A stretch of 47,144 nt of DNA from Sphingobacterium sp. (GTDB taxonomy: Bacteria; Bacteroidota; Bacteroidia; Sphingobacteriales; Sphingobacteriaceae), in assembly GCA_029239355.1 (NCBI GenBank), contig JAQZAZ010000027.1:1-47144 (forward strand), written 5' to 3'. The notes below the pieces were generated by a model. The model was not told where the DNA came from. It did no database searches and saw only the letters and a list, made by a program, of their open reading frames with translations. Shown in pieces: positions 29,138 to 37,828 of the stretch. Position 1 is the stretch's first letter. Every line of letters begins with the position of its first letter. The position numbers and the translations under genes are program-made.

Positions 29138-30166
29138 TTAGTTAGGTTTTATCACAATTTGTTTGTTTTTCACTTCAATGTCCACATTCATGGTATGTTT
29201 GATGACAAAGAGAATGTCATCGATCCCTTTTACTGGTATAACGCCGGTAAATCTTTTGTTGAGCAGTGCTGAATCCTGAACGACAACTTGATAACCGTAA
29301 TTGTCTTCCAGTACACTGATGATATTGGCTAGGTTACTGTGTTCGATACTAAGTTCGCCACGTGTCCAGGATAGCACCTGGTTTACATCACTGTGAACGA
29401 TTTGGTTTGCTTTTTCATTTTCATCATAGATGAACGTTTCTCCGGGCATTAGCAAACGATCTACCCTATCTGTACCCTGAACGCGTAGGCTACCTTCAAA
29501 CAATGCTATTTCGATACGCCCGCGACGATCTTTTACATTGAACTTAGTCCCTAATACGGTCAACGAGAGATCTCCCACATGCACGACAAAGAAGTCATTC
29601 TCACGCAGACGATTTTTAATTGCGGTATGTTTAACCTCAAACATACCTTCACCTTCAAACCACACTTCTCGGGGTTTGTCCGTCTTCCAGCCACGCACAT
29701 AGGATAAGCTGGAATTACTGTTTAGTTTGATGACAGAAGAATCTGGGAGGGCAATTTCACGTCGTTCGCCAAAGGCGGTGATTGTCGCTTTGGGGCCATA
29801 CTGGCTGATCTCATAGGCCAACATTGCAAAAAGTAGCAGCGCAGCTGCTGAGGCTGTCCATCGCAGCATTTTCCGAATGATCAGTTTTTGCTTTTGCTTC
29901 TTTTCATACACTGGAATTTGTGTTTGAATACGTACCCAACGCTGATGACTACTTAAGCTACTTTGGGCGGGTTCCTGACCTTTGATCAACAACATCCACG
30001 TTTTTGCGAGTTCCATCTCGGTGGTCAAATCAGGGAAGTGATCACCCAAATCAGACCAAAAATCATTTTGTGGATCGCCATGCTGGAATATCGTCTGCAC
30101 AAAGTCTTCATCCGCAAAAAAGTCTGCTGCCTTAAAATCTTTATATTTTGCTAACCGAGAGTTCAT
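29138..30166 (-). CDS. FecR-family anti-sigma factor (minus-strand SusCD operon)
   Basis: The 342-residue protein has a cytoplasmic N-terminus (about 1-95), a membrane helix at about 106-124 (RWTASAAALLLFAMLAYEI), a periplasmic FecR domain at about 130-235 (ITAFGERREIALPDSSVIKL, GEGMFEVKHT, LTVLGTKFNVKDR) and a C-terminal domain at about 260-342 (LANIISVLEDNYGYQVVVQD). It should control the sigma factor encoded upstream, 173 nt away. The gap to SusC is 26 nt, so FecR is cotranscribed with the transport genes. Confidence 0.92.
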   Translation of the reverse strand: MNSRLAKYKDFKAADFFADEDFVQTIFQHGDPQNDFWSDLGDHFPDLTTEMELAKTWMLLIKGQEPAQSSLSSHQRWVRIQTQIPVYEKKQKQKLIIRKMLRWTASAAALLLFAMLAYEISQYGPKATITAFGERREIALPDSSVIKLNSNSSLSYVRGWKTDKPREVWFEGEGMFEVKHTAIKNRLRENDFFVVHVGDLSLTVLGTKFNVKDRRGRIEIALFEGSLRVQGTDRVDRLLMPGETFIYDENEKANQIVHSDVNQVLSWTRGELSIEHSNLANIISVLEDNYGYQVVVQDSALLNKRFTGVIPVKGIDDILFVIKHTMNVDIEVKNKQIVIKPN

Positions 30167-30240
30167 ACTGTTTTATATAGGTTACACCCCTCGACAAAAT
30201 TTTACCCCAATAAATTTTTATTTTTCTAAAAAAATAGGCA

Positions 30241-30300
30241 ATACCAGTCAAATCATCATAAAATCAGCTCAAACGCCACTTATGATGGTCTAATACTGGT
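30241..30300 (-). promoter_or_regulatory. compound hairpin between sigma gene and FecR gene
   Basis: Two nested inverted repeats fill the gap: an outer ATACCAGT (30241-30248) with ACTGGT (30295-30300, imperfect beyond the core), and an inner CATCATAA (30254-30261) with TTATGATG (30280-30287), separated by a small internal loop and an 18-nt apical loop. It is the largest of the three structured elements found between sigma and FecR genes in this window. The rest of the gap has no gene. Confidence 0.5.
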
Positions 30301-30339
30301 TATTATTTATTAAAGAAAACTTGCCTTCTGGTGCAAGAT

Positions 30340-30936
30340 TTAATTGTAACGTAACTGATTGAGTAAATAGAGTAACACCAATAAACCAAACCTACCAAAG
30401 AGCTTTTTCAGACTATCTAACGCCCGGTAATACAGTTTATAGGTATCCTTGGTGGACAGCTCCATAATCTCTGCAATCTCCGCATAAGGCAATTCTTCAA
30501 AAAAACGTAGGTGAATAATCTCGCGCTGACGGGCAGTCATCTGCTGCAACGCTTGGTCAAGCTTGTCTCTGATCTCCAGGGCACGTTCTTGACGGATCAT
30601 GTTGAGATCATGCGGAAGCTCAATAGTAAATGGCAAATAATCGATGGAAGAATTGGTGATATCCGTCCGTCTAAGTGACTGCTCGATTTTCTTCACCAGT
30701 GTACGACGGAAGGCTTTATATAGGTAGTTTTTAACGGCGACATCGGAACTTAAATTGTCTTTATTGCACCATAATTTGACAAATAATTCCTGAATACTGT
30801 CTTCAATAATTATTTCATCCTGTGTAAACTTGAATCCATAATTGAACAACAGGTGATTATACCGCTCAAAAAGTATTTTGAACGAAGGTTCATGCCCTAC
30901 TTGAAACATTTGCCAAATCTGTTGATCGGAGTTCAT
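30340..30936 (-). CDS. FecI-type ECF sigma factor (minus-strand SusCD operon)
   Basis: About 198 residues from ATG 30936. The frame continues to an ATG at 30984, but the -7 element at 30986-30993 would place transcription start below 30984, so the shorter form is preferred. Region 2 lies at about 15-85 (ILFERYNHLLFNYGFKFTQD, IQELFVKLWCNKD) and region 4 at about 120-180 (ELPYAEIAEIMELSTKDTYK). The C-terminus ends in a hydrophobic stretch (GLLVLLYLLNQL), unusual for a cytoplasmic sigma factor and possibly an extra contact with the membrane or FecR. It is the first gene of the minus-strand SusCD operon. Confidence 0.9.
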   Translation of the reverse strand: MNSDQQIWQMFQVGHEPSFKILFERYNHLLFNYGFKFTQDEIIIEDSIQELFVKLWCNKDNLSSDVAVKNYLYKAFRRTLVKKIEQSLRRTDITNSSIDYLPFTIELPHDLNMIRQERALEIRDKLDQALQQMTARQREIIHLRFFEELPYAEIAEIMELSTKDTYKLYYRALDSLKKLFGRFGLLVLLYLLNQLRYN

Positions 30937-30985
30937 TGAATAATGCGCGGTTTTTGTTTTCCAGTTTAAGTAGATAAATTCCATT

Positions 30986-30993
30986 CAAATCTA
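30986..30993 (-). promoter_or_regulatory. -7 element of the minus-strand sigma gene
   Basis: TAGATTTG on the minus strand matches TAnnTTTG and would give a leader of about 43 nt to the ATG at 30936. No -33 TTTG at the right distance was seen, so activation by a regulator is possible. The gap 30994-31267 also carries the proline dehydrogenase promoter, which I could not place. Confidence 0.4.
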
Positions 30994-31267
30994 CTAAAAA
31001 ATTTTTTTCGACCTAGAGCCGACAAGCGAATTGCTTCAAATTAACTCCTTTACAGATTTACCCCAGTTTTTTAAAAAAATCTGTCAATAAAGAGCATAAG
31101 CACACTGCAATGCGAACTTTGGAGTTTTGATTATATACACACAACGCTAATGTCACATGAGCGTAGAAAAACTTTTTCTGTCATAGATTACAGTGTTGAA
31201 TAGGGATTCAATTTCTTTTCTACTTCCCAATTTATGTATTTTACAGAACTAATTTTAAGATCGCTAA

Positions 31268-32206
31268 ATGGAACAACTACTAACAGCTGGTGCCGAAGCA
31301 CTGAGGAAGGCTGCATTAAATGAAGATGCCAAAGCTTATATTTTGAATAATGAACCTCTTTACAAGCTAATGAAGAAAGCGGCTGAACGATATATTGGCG
31401 GTGAAAACCTTACGGAAACCCTTAAAAAAGTTCAGGCTTCAAATGATACTGGTTTTAAATGTTCGATCGAGTATATGGGTGAAAGCACACGGACAATCCC
31501 GGAAGCTGAAAAAGCAACTGCTGAATTTTTGGGTATCTGTGATGCAATACTACAACACAATCTCAATTCAACGATTTCACTTGACCTTTCGCACATTGGA
31601 CTGGAAATCTCTGAAAGTCTCTGTTATGAAAACCTTTCCAATATATGTGAATCAGCCAAGGGCAAAGAAGTGATCATCAGTGCAGAAGGAACCGAAAGGA
31701 CCGACCGGATATTGACGCTCTATCAGAAAGGCTCTAAAGAATTTTCAAACTTGTCCATCACATTGCAGGCTTATCTCCATCGGACAACAGATGATTTTGA
31801 TGCGATGTGTAAAGAAAGAGGCCGTATCCGCATCGTAAAAGGGGCTTTCGAAACAGCCAAAGGTTTATCCCTACCACGAGGACAGGAACTCAACGAACGC
31901 TATCTTTACTACGTCGAACAGCTGCTTTCAAAAGGCCACTTATGTTCTATTGCAACGCATGATAACGAAATTCAGCAGGAAGTAAGAAAGCTTATCGATA
32001 GGCTACAGCCTAAAAAGCACTCCTATGAATTCGAAAGTTTATATGGCATACAGACAGAACAGCTGGCACAATTAAGAGATGGCGGTTACCCCACGAAACT
32101 GTATTTCGTATACGGTCAGGAATGGTACCTCTATCTCTGCAACAGATTAGCCGAATATCCGCTAAATTTATTCAGAGCGCTACAGGACATTGTCGAAACT
32201 AAGTAA
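31268..32206 (+). CDS. proline dehydrogenase, monofunctional
   Basis: The 312-residue protein carries the PRODH beta/alpha-barrel signatures in order: IEYMGES (about 67), SLDLSHIGLEIS (about 103), ITLQAYLHRT (about 163), RIVKGAFE (about 187), ERYLYYVEQLL (about 210), SIATHD (about 226), YEFESLYGI (about 255) and VYGQEWYLYLCNRLAEYP near the end. It oxidises L-proline to pyrroline-5-carboxylate with FAD and passes electrons to the quinone pool. The lack of an aldehyde dehydrogenase domain makes it monofunctional; the second enzyme must lie elsewhere. It reads away from the sigma gene, starting 331 nt from it, and is closed by a strong hairpin. Confidence 0.93.
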   Translation: MEQLLTAGAEALRKAALNEDAKAYILNNEPLYKLMKKAAERYIGGENLTETLKKVQASNDTGFKCSIEYMGESTRTIPEAEKATAEFLGICDAILQHNLNSTISLDLSHIGLEISESLCYENLSNICESAKGKEVIISAEGTERTDRILTLYQKGSKEFSNLSITLQAYLHRTTDDFDAMCKERGRIRIVKGAFETAKGLSLPRGQELNERYLYYVEQLLSKGHLCSIATHDNEIQQEVRKLIDRLQPKKHSYEFESLYGIQTEQLAQLRDGGYPTKLYFVYGQEWYLYLCNRLAEYPLNLFRALQDIVETK

Positions 32207-32245
32207 TCATTAGCATTAGAAAGTTTATAGTATATACAACCCTAA

Positions 32246-32277
32246 TTCTAAACCCGTCAAATTCGACGGGTTTAGAA
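32246..32277 (+). terminator. 13-bp hairpin after proline dehydrogenase
   Basis: TTCTAAACCCGTC (32246-32258) and GACGGGTTTAGAA (32265-32277) are perfectly complementary with a 6-nt loop. There is no T tract after it, so it may act as a terminator with help, or protect the 3' end. The following stretch to 32460 contains no gene I can support; an open frame there overlaps the next gene antisense and was rejected. Confidence 0.65.
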
Positions 32278-32460
32278 AACAAGCTGGTCTCAATAGTTTA
32301 ATTAACAGCACAGCGCTCAACTTAAAAACGATCCCTTGCGATTTAGTACTGCTTATACTTCGGTTAGCGGTTCATCGGACGATTATTATATTTTCTTTTC
32401 AAAAAGAGATAGTATAGTAGTTGCAATCGAATTGGAAAATTTCCTTTTGCCCGAGAGCTA

Positions 32461-33021
32461 CTACTTCAAAGTATCGTTTATACTGATTTCTATTGGAATA
32501 TCAATCAACTTTTCAGGCCCTTGATCAATTTGTAATTTGAGCTGTACCGAACCTTTTAATTTAGAAAAAAATTCTTTGGTTTGTATTGTTATACCTACAT
32601 TTTGACAGAGTTTATGATCATAGTCCCAAAGACCAAAACGTTGCAGATATAACGGATTTTGAACGGTATCCATCAAGTTCACTAATTCGTTTTTTTCATT
32701 CCTAAGCTCAACGCGTGTGAGCGTACAATGTATACCGTCCGCTAAATCCGTTGCAAAGCTGTCTTGCTGCTTAGTTGCAAGCTCCATGGCCTTAGTTTCC
32801 GCTTGAGTCAATGGATAATAGCTCGCCAATAAAAACTGATTGGCCGGAACACGCTTTGCTTCGGTAAGATCGGTAATGCTAGGGTGCATGTGACTGCCTA
32901 ACGCATCTAAAATAGTTTGCTGTTCCGATACGCTCATCCTATTAGGCGTAGGTTTCGAATCGTTGTGACAATTTGAAAATAAAATCGCGGAAATTAATAT
33001 TGGGAATAGTCTATTCATCAT
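32461..33021 (-). CDS. small lipoprotein of unknown function
   Basis: The 186-residue protein has a lipoprotein signal (ISAILFSNC, Cys18) and then a mostly polar mature chain with one central helical stretch (TQAETKAMELATKQQDSFAT) and a C-terminal beta-rich part ending in IDIPIEISINDTLK. Two more cysteines (HCTL, LCQNV) might form a disulfide. I do not recognise the family. It lies 293 nt after the bestrophin gene on the same strand and may have its own promoter. Confidence 0.7.
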   Translation of the reverse strand: MMNRLFPILISAILFSNCHNDSKPTPNRMSVSEQQTILDALGSHMHPSITDLTEAKRVPANQFLLASYYPLTQAETKAMELATKQQDSFATDLADGIHCTLTRVELRNEKNELVNLMDTVQNPLYLQRFGLWDYDHKLCQNVGITIQTKEFFSKLKGSVQLKLQIDQGPEKLIDIPIEISINDTLK

Positions 33022-33314
33022 CTATTATTCATTAAATTTCATCGACTAGCTTTACGCTGTAATCCGACGCATCCTTTTCACTAAAATAAGTGCTTTTTTA
33101 GCATTATGTCCGGGCAGTTTACAATTCGCTGAGGCTAGTTTATTATTTGTTGAGAGTAAATGTATAAGTGCTTTGTAAATGAAACCGACAATTCATAAAT
33201 GAATTCAAATGCTGAAGTTTGTTTTCACAAGATTTTATAACAAATTCAACTTGATCAATGAAATCAATCGTTTCTAAATTTAAATTTTTGGGATATGAAG
33301 ATCTTCTGTTCCTA
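33022..33314. other. gap without a recognised gene
   Basis: AT-rich sequence between the lipoprotein and bestrophin genes. A 73-codon minus-strand frame at 33143-33364 overlaps the end of the bestrophin gene in another frame and shows no family features, so I do not call it. Confidence 0.4.
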
Positions 33315-34322
33315 TCACATAATAATATTATTTGGATTAACAATGGTCTGAGCAGGTTTCGCATCTCCCCATATATCTCTTATCTCATTTTCAATAGTAT
33401 GACAAATGTGAGAAATCGGGATATCATTGGGGCTGCCTTCAAAAGGATTTTCAGTACTCTCTCCCACTTGATCTAATGATGTATATACCCAAGATATTAT
33501 CATGCTGAAAGGTATGACAAGCCACACCATGTGGCCCTTCATCCAGCCAGTTGTAAATTCATTGAATGAATTAAACTCCTTTAACATAGCAAAAGGCAAC
33601 AGAAGACAAAAAAGCCAAACAAATATCCGATTAACAGTGGCATATTGCCTAGGGTAAGGAAAATTTTTTATTTTTTCACTTCTCGCTTGTAGGGTAGAAA
33701 ATTCACGCAAATATTTATGCAGTTCGAAAAAACGGGCATTGTCAAGCTCACCAGTATCAGACAACCTCACCAGTGCGGCACTCTGCAAACTCATCAGCCG
33801 TGTCAGCGGATTACTGGCAGAAATCACTTTTTCAAGTTCATCATCACTCATATATTTTTGTAGTACTGTTGACAAGGCTACTTCCCGCTCTGGAATCGTG
33901 TATAAGCTAGCATATTCGCGATTATAAGACTTATCAATATTTTCCCAAGCCCGCTTGGAGCGTAACTCATACCGCAGCAGTGTGAGCCACGCCAAATGCC
34001 GAAATGCAATCTCACGTGCAATATCGCGGTCTTTGATAAAATCGCGACACATTATTGCCCAAGCCCTGCTCATGCCGATCTTCAGCCCCCAAATGTCACG
34101 TGCCTCCCAAGTCCTGTTATACGTCTGCTGGTTTTTAAATCCGACGACAAAGGCTGTAGCTGTTCCTAAAAAAGCCACTATTGGCCAGGGCACTACCAGC
34201 CATTGAAGGCCCAATAATTCATACAACAAAACTGGAACAATACTGATCAAGAGCAACAAAAACAGATTTCGTCGCGTCCAGAAAAGAAATTCGGTTATTC
34301 TATAGGTTCTTCCAATGTACAT
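33315..34322 (-). CDS. bestrophin-family (UPF0187) anion channel
   Basis: The 335-residue inner-membrane protein starts with a basic/aromatic amphipathic segment and two helices (about 20-40 LFLLLLISIVPVLLYELLGL, about 43-62), followed by the family signature GTATAFVVGFKNQQTYNRTW and EARDIWG (about 52-80). Two more helices are near 230-280 (FVWLFCLLLPFAML, MVWLVIPFSMIISWVYTSLD), and DQVGESTENPFEGSPNDIP is the bestrophin C-terminal signature. Bacterial members form pentameric ion channels whose selectivity varies. It starts 32 nt after the sigma54-type regulator on the same strand and is probably cotranscribed with it. Confidence 0.9.
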   Translation of the reverse strand: MYIGRTYRITEFLFWTRRNLFLLLLISIVPVLLYELLGLQWLVVPWPIVAFLGTATAFVVGFKNQQTYNRTWEARDIWGLKIGMSRAWAIMCRDFIKDRDIAREIAFRHLAWLTLLRYELRSKRAWENIDKSYNREYASLYTIPEREVALSTVLQKYMSDDELEKVISASNPLTRLMSLQSAALVRLSDTGELDNARFFELHKYLREFSTLQARSEKIKNFPYPRQYATVNRIFVWLFCLLLPFAMLKEFNSFNEFTTGWMKGHMVWLVIPFSMIISWVYTSLDQVGESTENPFEGSPNDIPISHICHTIENEIRDIWGDAKPAQTIVNPNNIIM

Positions 34323-34354
34323 CGTTCAATGTCTTATTAACAGATGATAATTAA

Positions 34355-36988
34355 TCAGGTAAAATATTCGCTCTTTCGAATATTTAGTTTTTTCATTTTT
34401 GAATGTAGGGTATTGCCAGGAATTTGCAGAATTTCTGATGCACTTCCCGGTCCAGAAATCTTCCCGGCACAGCGCTTTAAAACCTGGATAATATAATTGC
34501 GCTCCAATTCATCGAGTGAATAATTTAAATACTGCAGCTCTTCCTGTCCAGATTCAGCATGTACCTTAGGAAGATAAACATAGTCAATCTCTGCAGTTGT
34601 GGTCAAAAGAATTGTCCTTTCAATCAAATGTTCGAGTTCGCGTACATTTCCGGGCCAGCTATAGCTACGCAATTGCTGAATTACTTTTGACCCTATTTTC
34701 TTCATTTTACGCCCTGTATTGCGACTGTATTTCTGCATAAAAAAGTCGGTAAGCTGAGGAATATCTTCTAGCCGCTCACGTAGTGGCGGTAGGTGTATCG
34801 GAAATACATTGAGCCGGAAATACAGGTCGGCCCGAAAACGGCCTGCCTTTACCTCTTCTTCCAGGTCACGATTGGTAGCCGCAATAAGTCGGACATCAAT
34901 CTTTATGGTCTGCTGCCCACCGATCCTTTCCAGTTCGCGTTCCTGAATAATCCGCAACAATTTTGATTGCGCTTCTAATGGAAGTTCTCCAATCTCATCC
35001 AAGAAAAGTGTGCTTTGATGTGCCAGTTCAAATTTACCGATACGGCGCTCCACGGCGCCTGTAAATGCGCCTTTTTCGTGTCCGAATAATTCGCTTTCGA
35101 TCAGATGGGCAGGCAAAGCTGCACAATTTACCTTTACCATGACTTTATCTTTTCGATCTGAGGATATATGTATACCCCTGGCGACCAGCTCTTTTCCAGT
35201 CCCGGTTTCACCTGTAATCAGAATGGTAGTAGCAGTACCCGCAACGAGCGACATCAGGTGATATACGTGCTGCATAGCCTCTCCACTGCCGATTATTTCG
35301 GAAAAATTGTAAATAGTTTTGATCTGCTCTTTTAGGTAATCATTCTCTATTTCCAGATTCTTTTTATAGGCCAATAGTTGTTCATTAGCACGGATATTGT
35401 CAATAGCAATTGAAATCTGTGAACAAATGCCTTTGATAAGCATCTTATTGAGCCGATCCGCCAGCAACCATATCGTACCGATATTTTTGTCACCGATCCG
35501 CAAAGGCAGACCATACATATTCCTACGCCCTGTGGTCTTCCATAATCGGGCATAATCGTTTCCTTTTTTGATTTCCTCCTCAACATTGAACACAAGTCCC
35601 TCCTTGCTGGCCAATACTTGGGCGGTATATAGTTCATTGACTGTAATAAGATTGTTTGCCAATTTATCAAAATCGGATTTTGCACCGGCAAACAGTGCGG
35701 CATCATACATAAAAGGAGATAGGTGGATACCATCGGCTTCGATCACACGGATCATGGATAATCTTGTGAACAGGGTTTTATCCAGAACCCTACTGATGGC
35801 TGACTGAAGGTCTTGCTTTGTCCTCAGCTGGGTAATATCATTGCTGAAATCTAATAAAAAAGATTGCTCTTGCTGCTTTCTAACCAGCTGTTCATTAGCT
35901 AGCGTATTGGAAATAGCCGTTGAGATCTGCGCACAAATGCTCTGAAGTAAGGGGATATTGATTTCGGCAGTTTCCAATAACAACAGACCTAAATTGGTCT
36001 CGCCATTCCGCAAGCGTATCCCTGTAAATGTCGCTATCCCCAATGACTTCCAATAATGGAGATAACCTGAGGAAATACCACGCTGCACCTCCCGGTCTAC
36101 ATTAAATAACAAAGGAATGGCACTTGTTAAAATACGATTCTGTAAACCATCATTGAGGGGCAATTGTTGGAACCAATCCACTTTGTTTTTCGGTACGGGA
36201 TGGGTTCCGAAATCATAAATATAGGGTTCTGTAAAAGATTTCGTATCACCACAGATTCGCCGAACGACAAAACTTCCGGTCGGACTAAGTTGCTTCAATA
36301 CATCTCGAACAGTCTCCGTTAACTCTTCCTTCGTCCGAACAGCGGCCATTCGGCTACTGAATTCGAGCAGAAAAGTCTTCTCCTTTTCCCTTTTGAGCAG
36401 CTCTTCGTTTTTTATGATATTGGAAACTGCACTCGATATCTGGGGAATAATACCAACGATGACATCTCTGAAATTCTGGCTAAAGCCATTTATTTTATCG
36501 GTATAAATATGAAGGAAGCCAATGGCGTGCCCCTCACGCATCAATTTGGCCATTAAAATTTCCCGTACACCTTTTTCATAATTAACACGCAGAAATTTTG
36601 GGCTTCCCGGATCGTCCATAATATCCGATAACACAAATGAAACTGGCTCGGTTGAATCCAACACGGCCTGAATAAATGGTTCATTAAGAGGAAAACGAGC
36701 TTTTACCATTTCCGCATAACGTGGATGATCCCGAATCGGGGATCCATCATTGTCAAGAAGAAAAGGACTATAGGTATCGTCTTTGTAATCGATGGTCGTA
36801 ACAATGGTATGGGTAATAAAGTATAAGCCTTTTATGCCTTCCTTAAAAAGCCGAATGAGATCATTTTTGTCTCTAACTTTAGTTAGATCATTGCCTAATG
36901 CTAATAGTATCTCCCGCTCTTTTTGGTAATATGCGATGCTCGGCTTGGATACATCATTTTTAGGACTGGTTGTTTTATTTGCTTTCAT
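34355..36988 (-). CDS. GAF-domain sigma54-dependent transcriptional activator
   Basis: The 877-residue protein has three GAF-like sensor units (about 25-195, 205-365 and 375-535), each followed by a short NEQL-type linker, then an AAA+ domain with Walker A GETGTGKE (593-600), the sigma54-contacting GAFTGA loop (640-645), Walker B LFLDEIGE (661-668) and arginine-finger region near 715-726, and a Fis-type helix-turn-helix at about 835-875. Three sensor units are more than FhlA-like proteins usually have (one or two), so it may sense several small ligands or oligomerise through them. The intact GAFTGA loop predicts real sigma54 activation. Upstream are an orphan cytochrome b and an NAD(P)-binding protein, downstream a bestrophin; it may control these. 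Confidence 0.93.
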   Translation of the reverse strand: MKANKTTSPKNDVSKPSIAYYQKEREILLALGNDLTKVRDKNDLIRLFKEGIKGLYFITHTIVTTIDYKDDTYSPFLLDNDGSPIRDHPRYAEMVKARFPLNEPFIQAVLDSTEPVSFVLSDIMDDPGSPKFLRVNYEKGVREILMAKLMREGHAIGFLHIYTDKINGFSQNFRDVIVGIIPQISSAVSNIIKNEELLKREKEKTFLLEFSSRMAAVRTKEELTETVRDVLKQLSPTGSFVVRRICGDTKSFTEPYIYDFGTHPVPKNKVDWFQQLPLNDGLQNRILTSAIPLLFNVDREVQRGISSGYLHYWKSLGIATFTGIRLRNGETNLGLLLLETAEINIPLLQSICAQISTAISNTLANEQLVRKQQEQSFLLDFSNDITQLRTKQDLQSAISRVLDKTLFTRLSMIRVIEADGIHLSPFMYDAALFAGAKSDFDKLANNLITVNELYTAQVLASKEGLVFNVEEEIKKGNDYARLWKTTGRRNMYGLPLRIGDKNIGTIWLLADRLNKMLIKGICSQISIAIDNIRANEQLLAYKKNLEIENDYLKEQIKTIYNFSEIIGSGEAMQHVYHLMSLVAGTATTILITGETGTGKELVARGIHISSDRKDKVMVKVNCAALPAHLIESELFGHEKGAFTGAVERRIGKFELAHQSTLFLDEIGELPLEAQSKLLRIIQERELERIGGQQTIKIDVRLIAATNRDLEEEVKAGRFRADLYFRLNVFPIHLPPLRERLEDIPQLTDFFMQKYSRNTGRKMKKIGSKVIQQLRSYSWPGNVRELEHLIERTILLTTTAEIDYVYLPKVHAESGQEELQYLNYSLDELERNYIIQVLKRCAGKISGPGSASEILQIPGNTLHSKMKKLNIRKSEYFT

Positions 36989-37080
36989 GATATACAGAAG
37001 TGCGGTACGACAGTACCCTTACATTTAACTGATGCGTTTATACAGTTGGCTATAGTTCGAATATACGCAATTCTGTTTAA

Positions 37081-37752
37081 TCAATTTATCCACTTAAAAT
37101 AAATCGACAGCGGCATCAAGAATAAGACAAGCGGCACAATTACTGAAAAGCTCGTCCCCATCCATTTTATAAAACCATTGTACCGCCGATGCGATATACC
37201 GAGCGAAGTAAAGGCACTGGTAAAACCATGCAAGAGATGCCAAAACAAGGAGACACAACCAAATAAATAAACCAACACTTCCAGCGGGTTGCTAAACTTC
37301 TCCAGCATCAGATCATAAAGCGGCAACTCCTCATTATAACGAAACTGGTGAATACGATTTGGTATCCAAAAGTTGGAGGTGTGTATCACTAAAAACAGAA
37401 GCAAAAGTGTCCCCAGCAAGGTCATACTCTTGCTATACCATTTTATCTTAGGCGTAGCCAATGGATAGGCATATTTGATGGGGCGCGCATCCCTATTTTT
37501 TTTCCATAATAGAAGCCCTTGCACAATATGGAGAACAAATCCAACAATAAGAACGATTTCCAAAGTCCTGATCACGGGATTTGTGGCCATAAAATGTGCA
37601 CCAATTGTAAACGTTGCTCCGCCATCATTATAAAATATGAGTGCATTGACCGACATATGCACCAATAAAAAACTGATAAGGAACAGTCCGCTCAATGCCA
37701 TTGTAAATTTTCGGCCCAAAGAGCTCGTAAAGGTGTTATAAAAACTCTTCAT
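37081..37752 (-). CDS. sdhC: succinate dehydrogenase cytochrome b subunit, orphan copy
   Basis: About 223 residues from ATG 37752 (MKSFYNTFTSSLGRKFTMAL), the family's usual N-terminus; the frame runs open to 37863 but would overlap the gene upstream. It has five membrane helices with histidines placed for two b haems (LLVHMSVN, GFVLHIVQG, FLVIHTSNFW, FWHLLHGF), the pattern of the b558-type subunit of Bacteroidota SdhCAB. It anchors the complex and passes electrons to menaquinone. No flavoprotein or iron-sulfur subunit gene is adjacent, which is odd because these are normally one operon. It sits between an NAD(P)-binding protein (76 nt) and the sigma54-type regulator (92 nt). Confidence 0.85.
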   Translation of the reverse strand: MKSFYNTFTSSLGRKFTMALSGLFLISFLLVHMSVNALIFYNDGGATFTIGAHFMATNPVIRTLEIVLIVGFVLHIVQGLLLWKKNRDARPIKYAYPLATPKIKWYSKSMTLLGTLLLLFLVIHTSNFWIPNRIHQFRYNEELPLYDLMLEKFSNPLEVLVYLFGCVSLFWHLLHGFTSAFTSLGISHRRYNGFIKWMGTSFSVIVPLVLFLMPLSIYFKWIN

Positions 37753-37828
37753 AGTTATAATCTTTTTAAGAAGGGATAGATAGGCTTCGAAATCCAAGGA
37801 CATTGTCTGCCCTTGGATCGAAATATAT

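Noticed and set aside
32306..32524. Plus-strand open frame that reads like protein (LRFSTAYTSVSGSSDDYY)
   Set aside because: It has no ATG near its beginning, overlaps the 3' end of the minus-strand lipoprotein gene by 64 nt, and matches no family I know.
33143..33364. Minus-strand 73-codon frame between bestrophin and lipoprotein genes
   Set aside because: It overlaps the end of the bestrophin gene in another frame and has no domain signature or clear start context.
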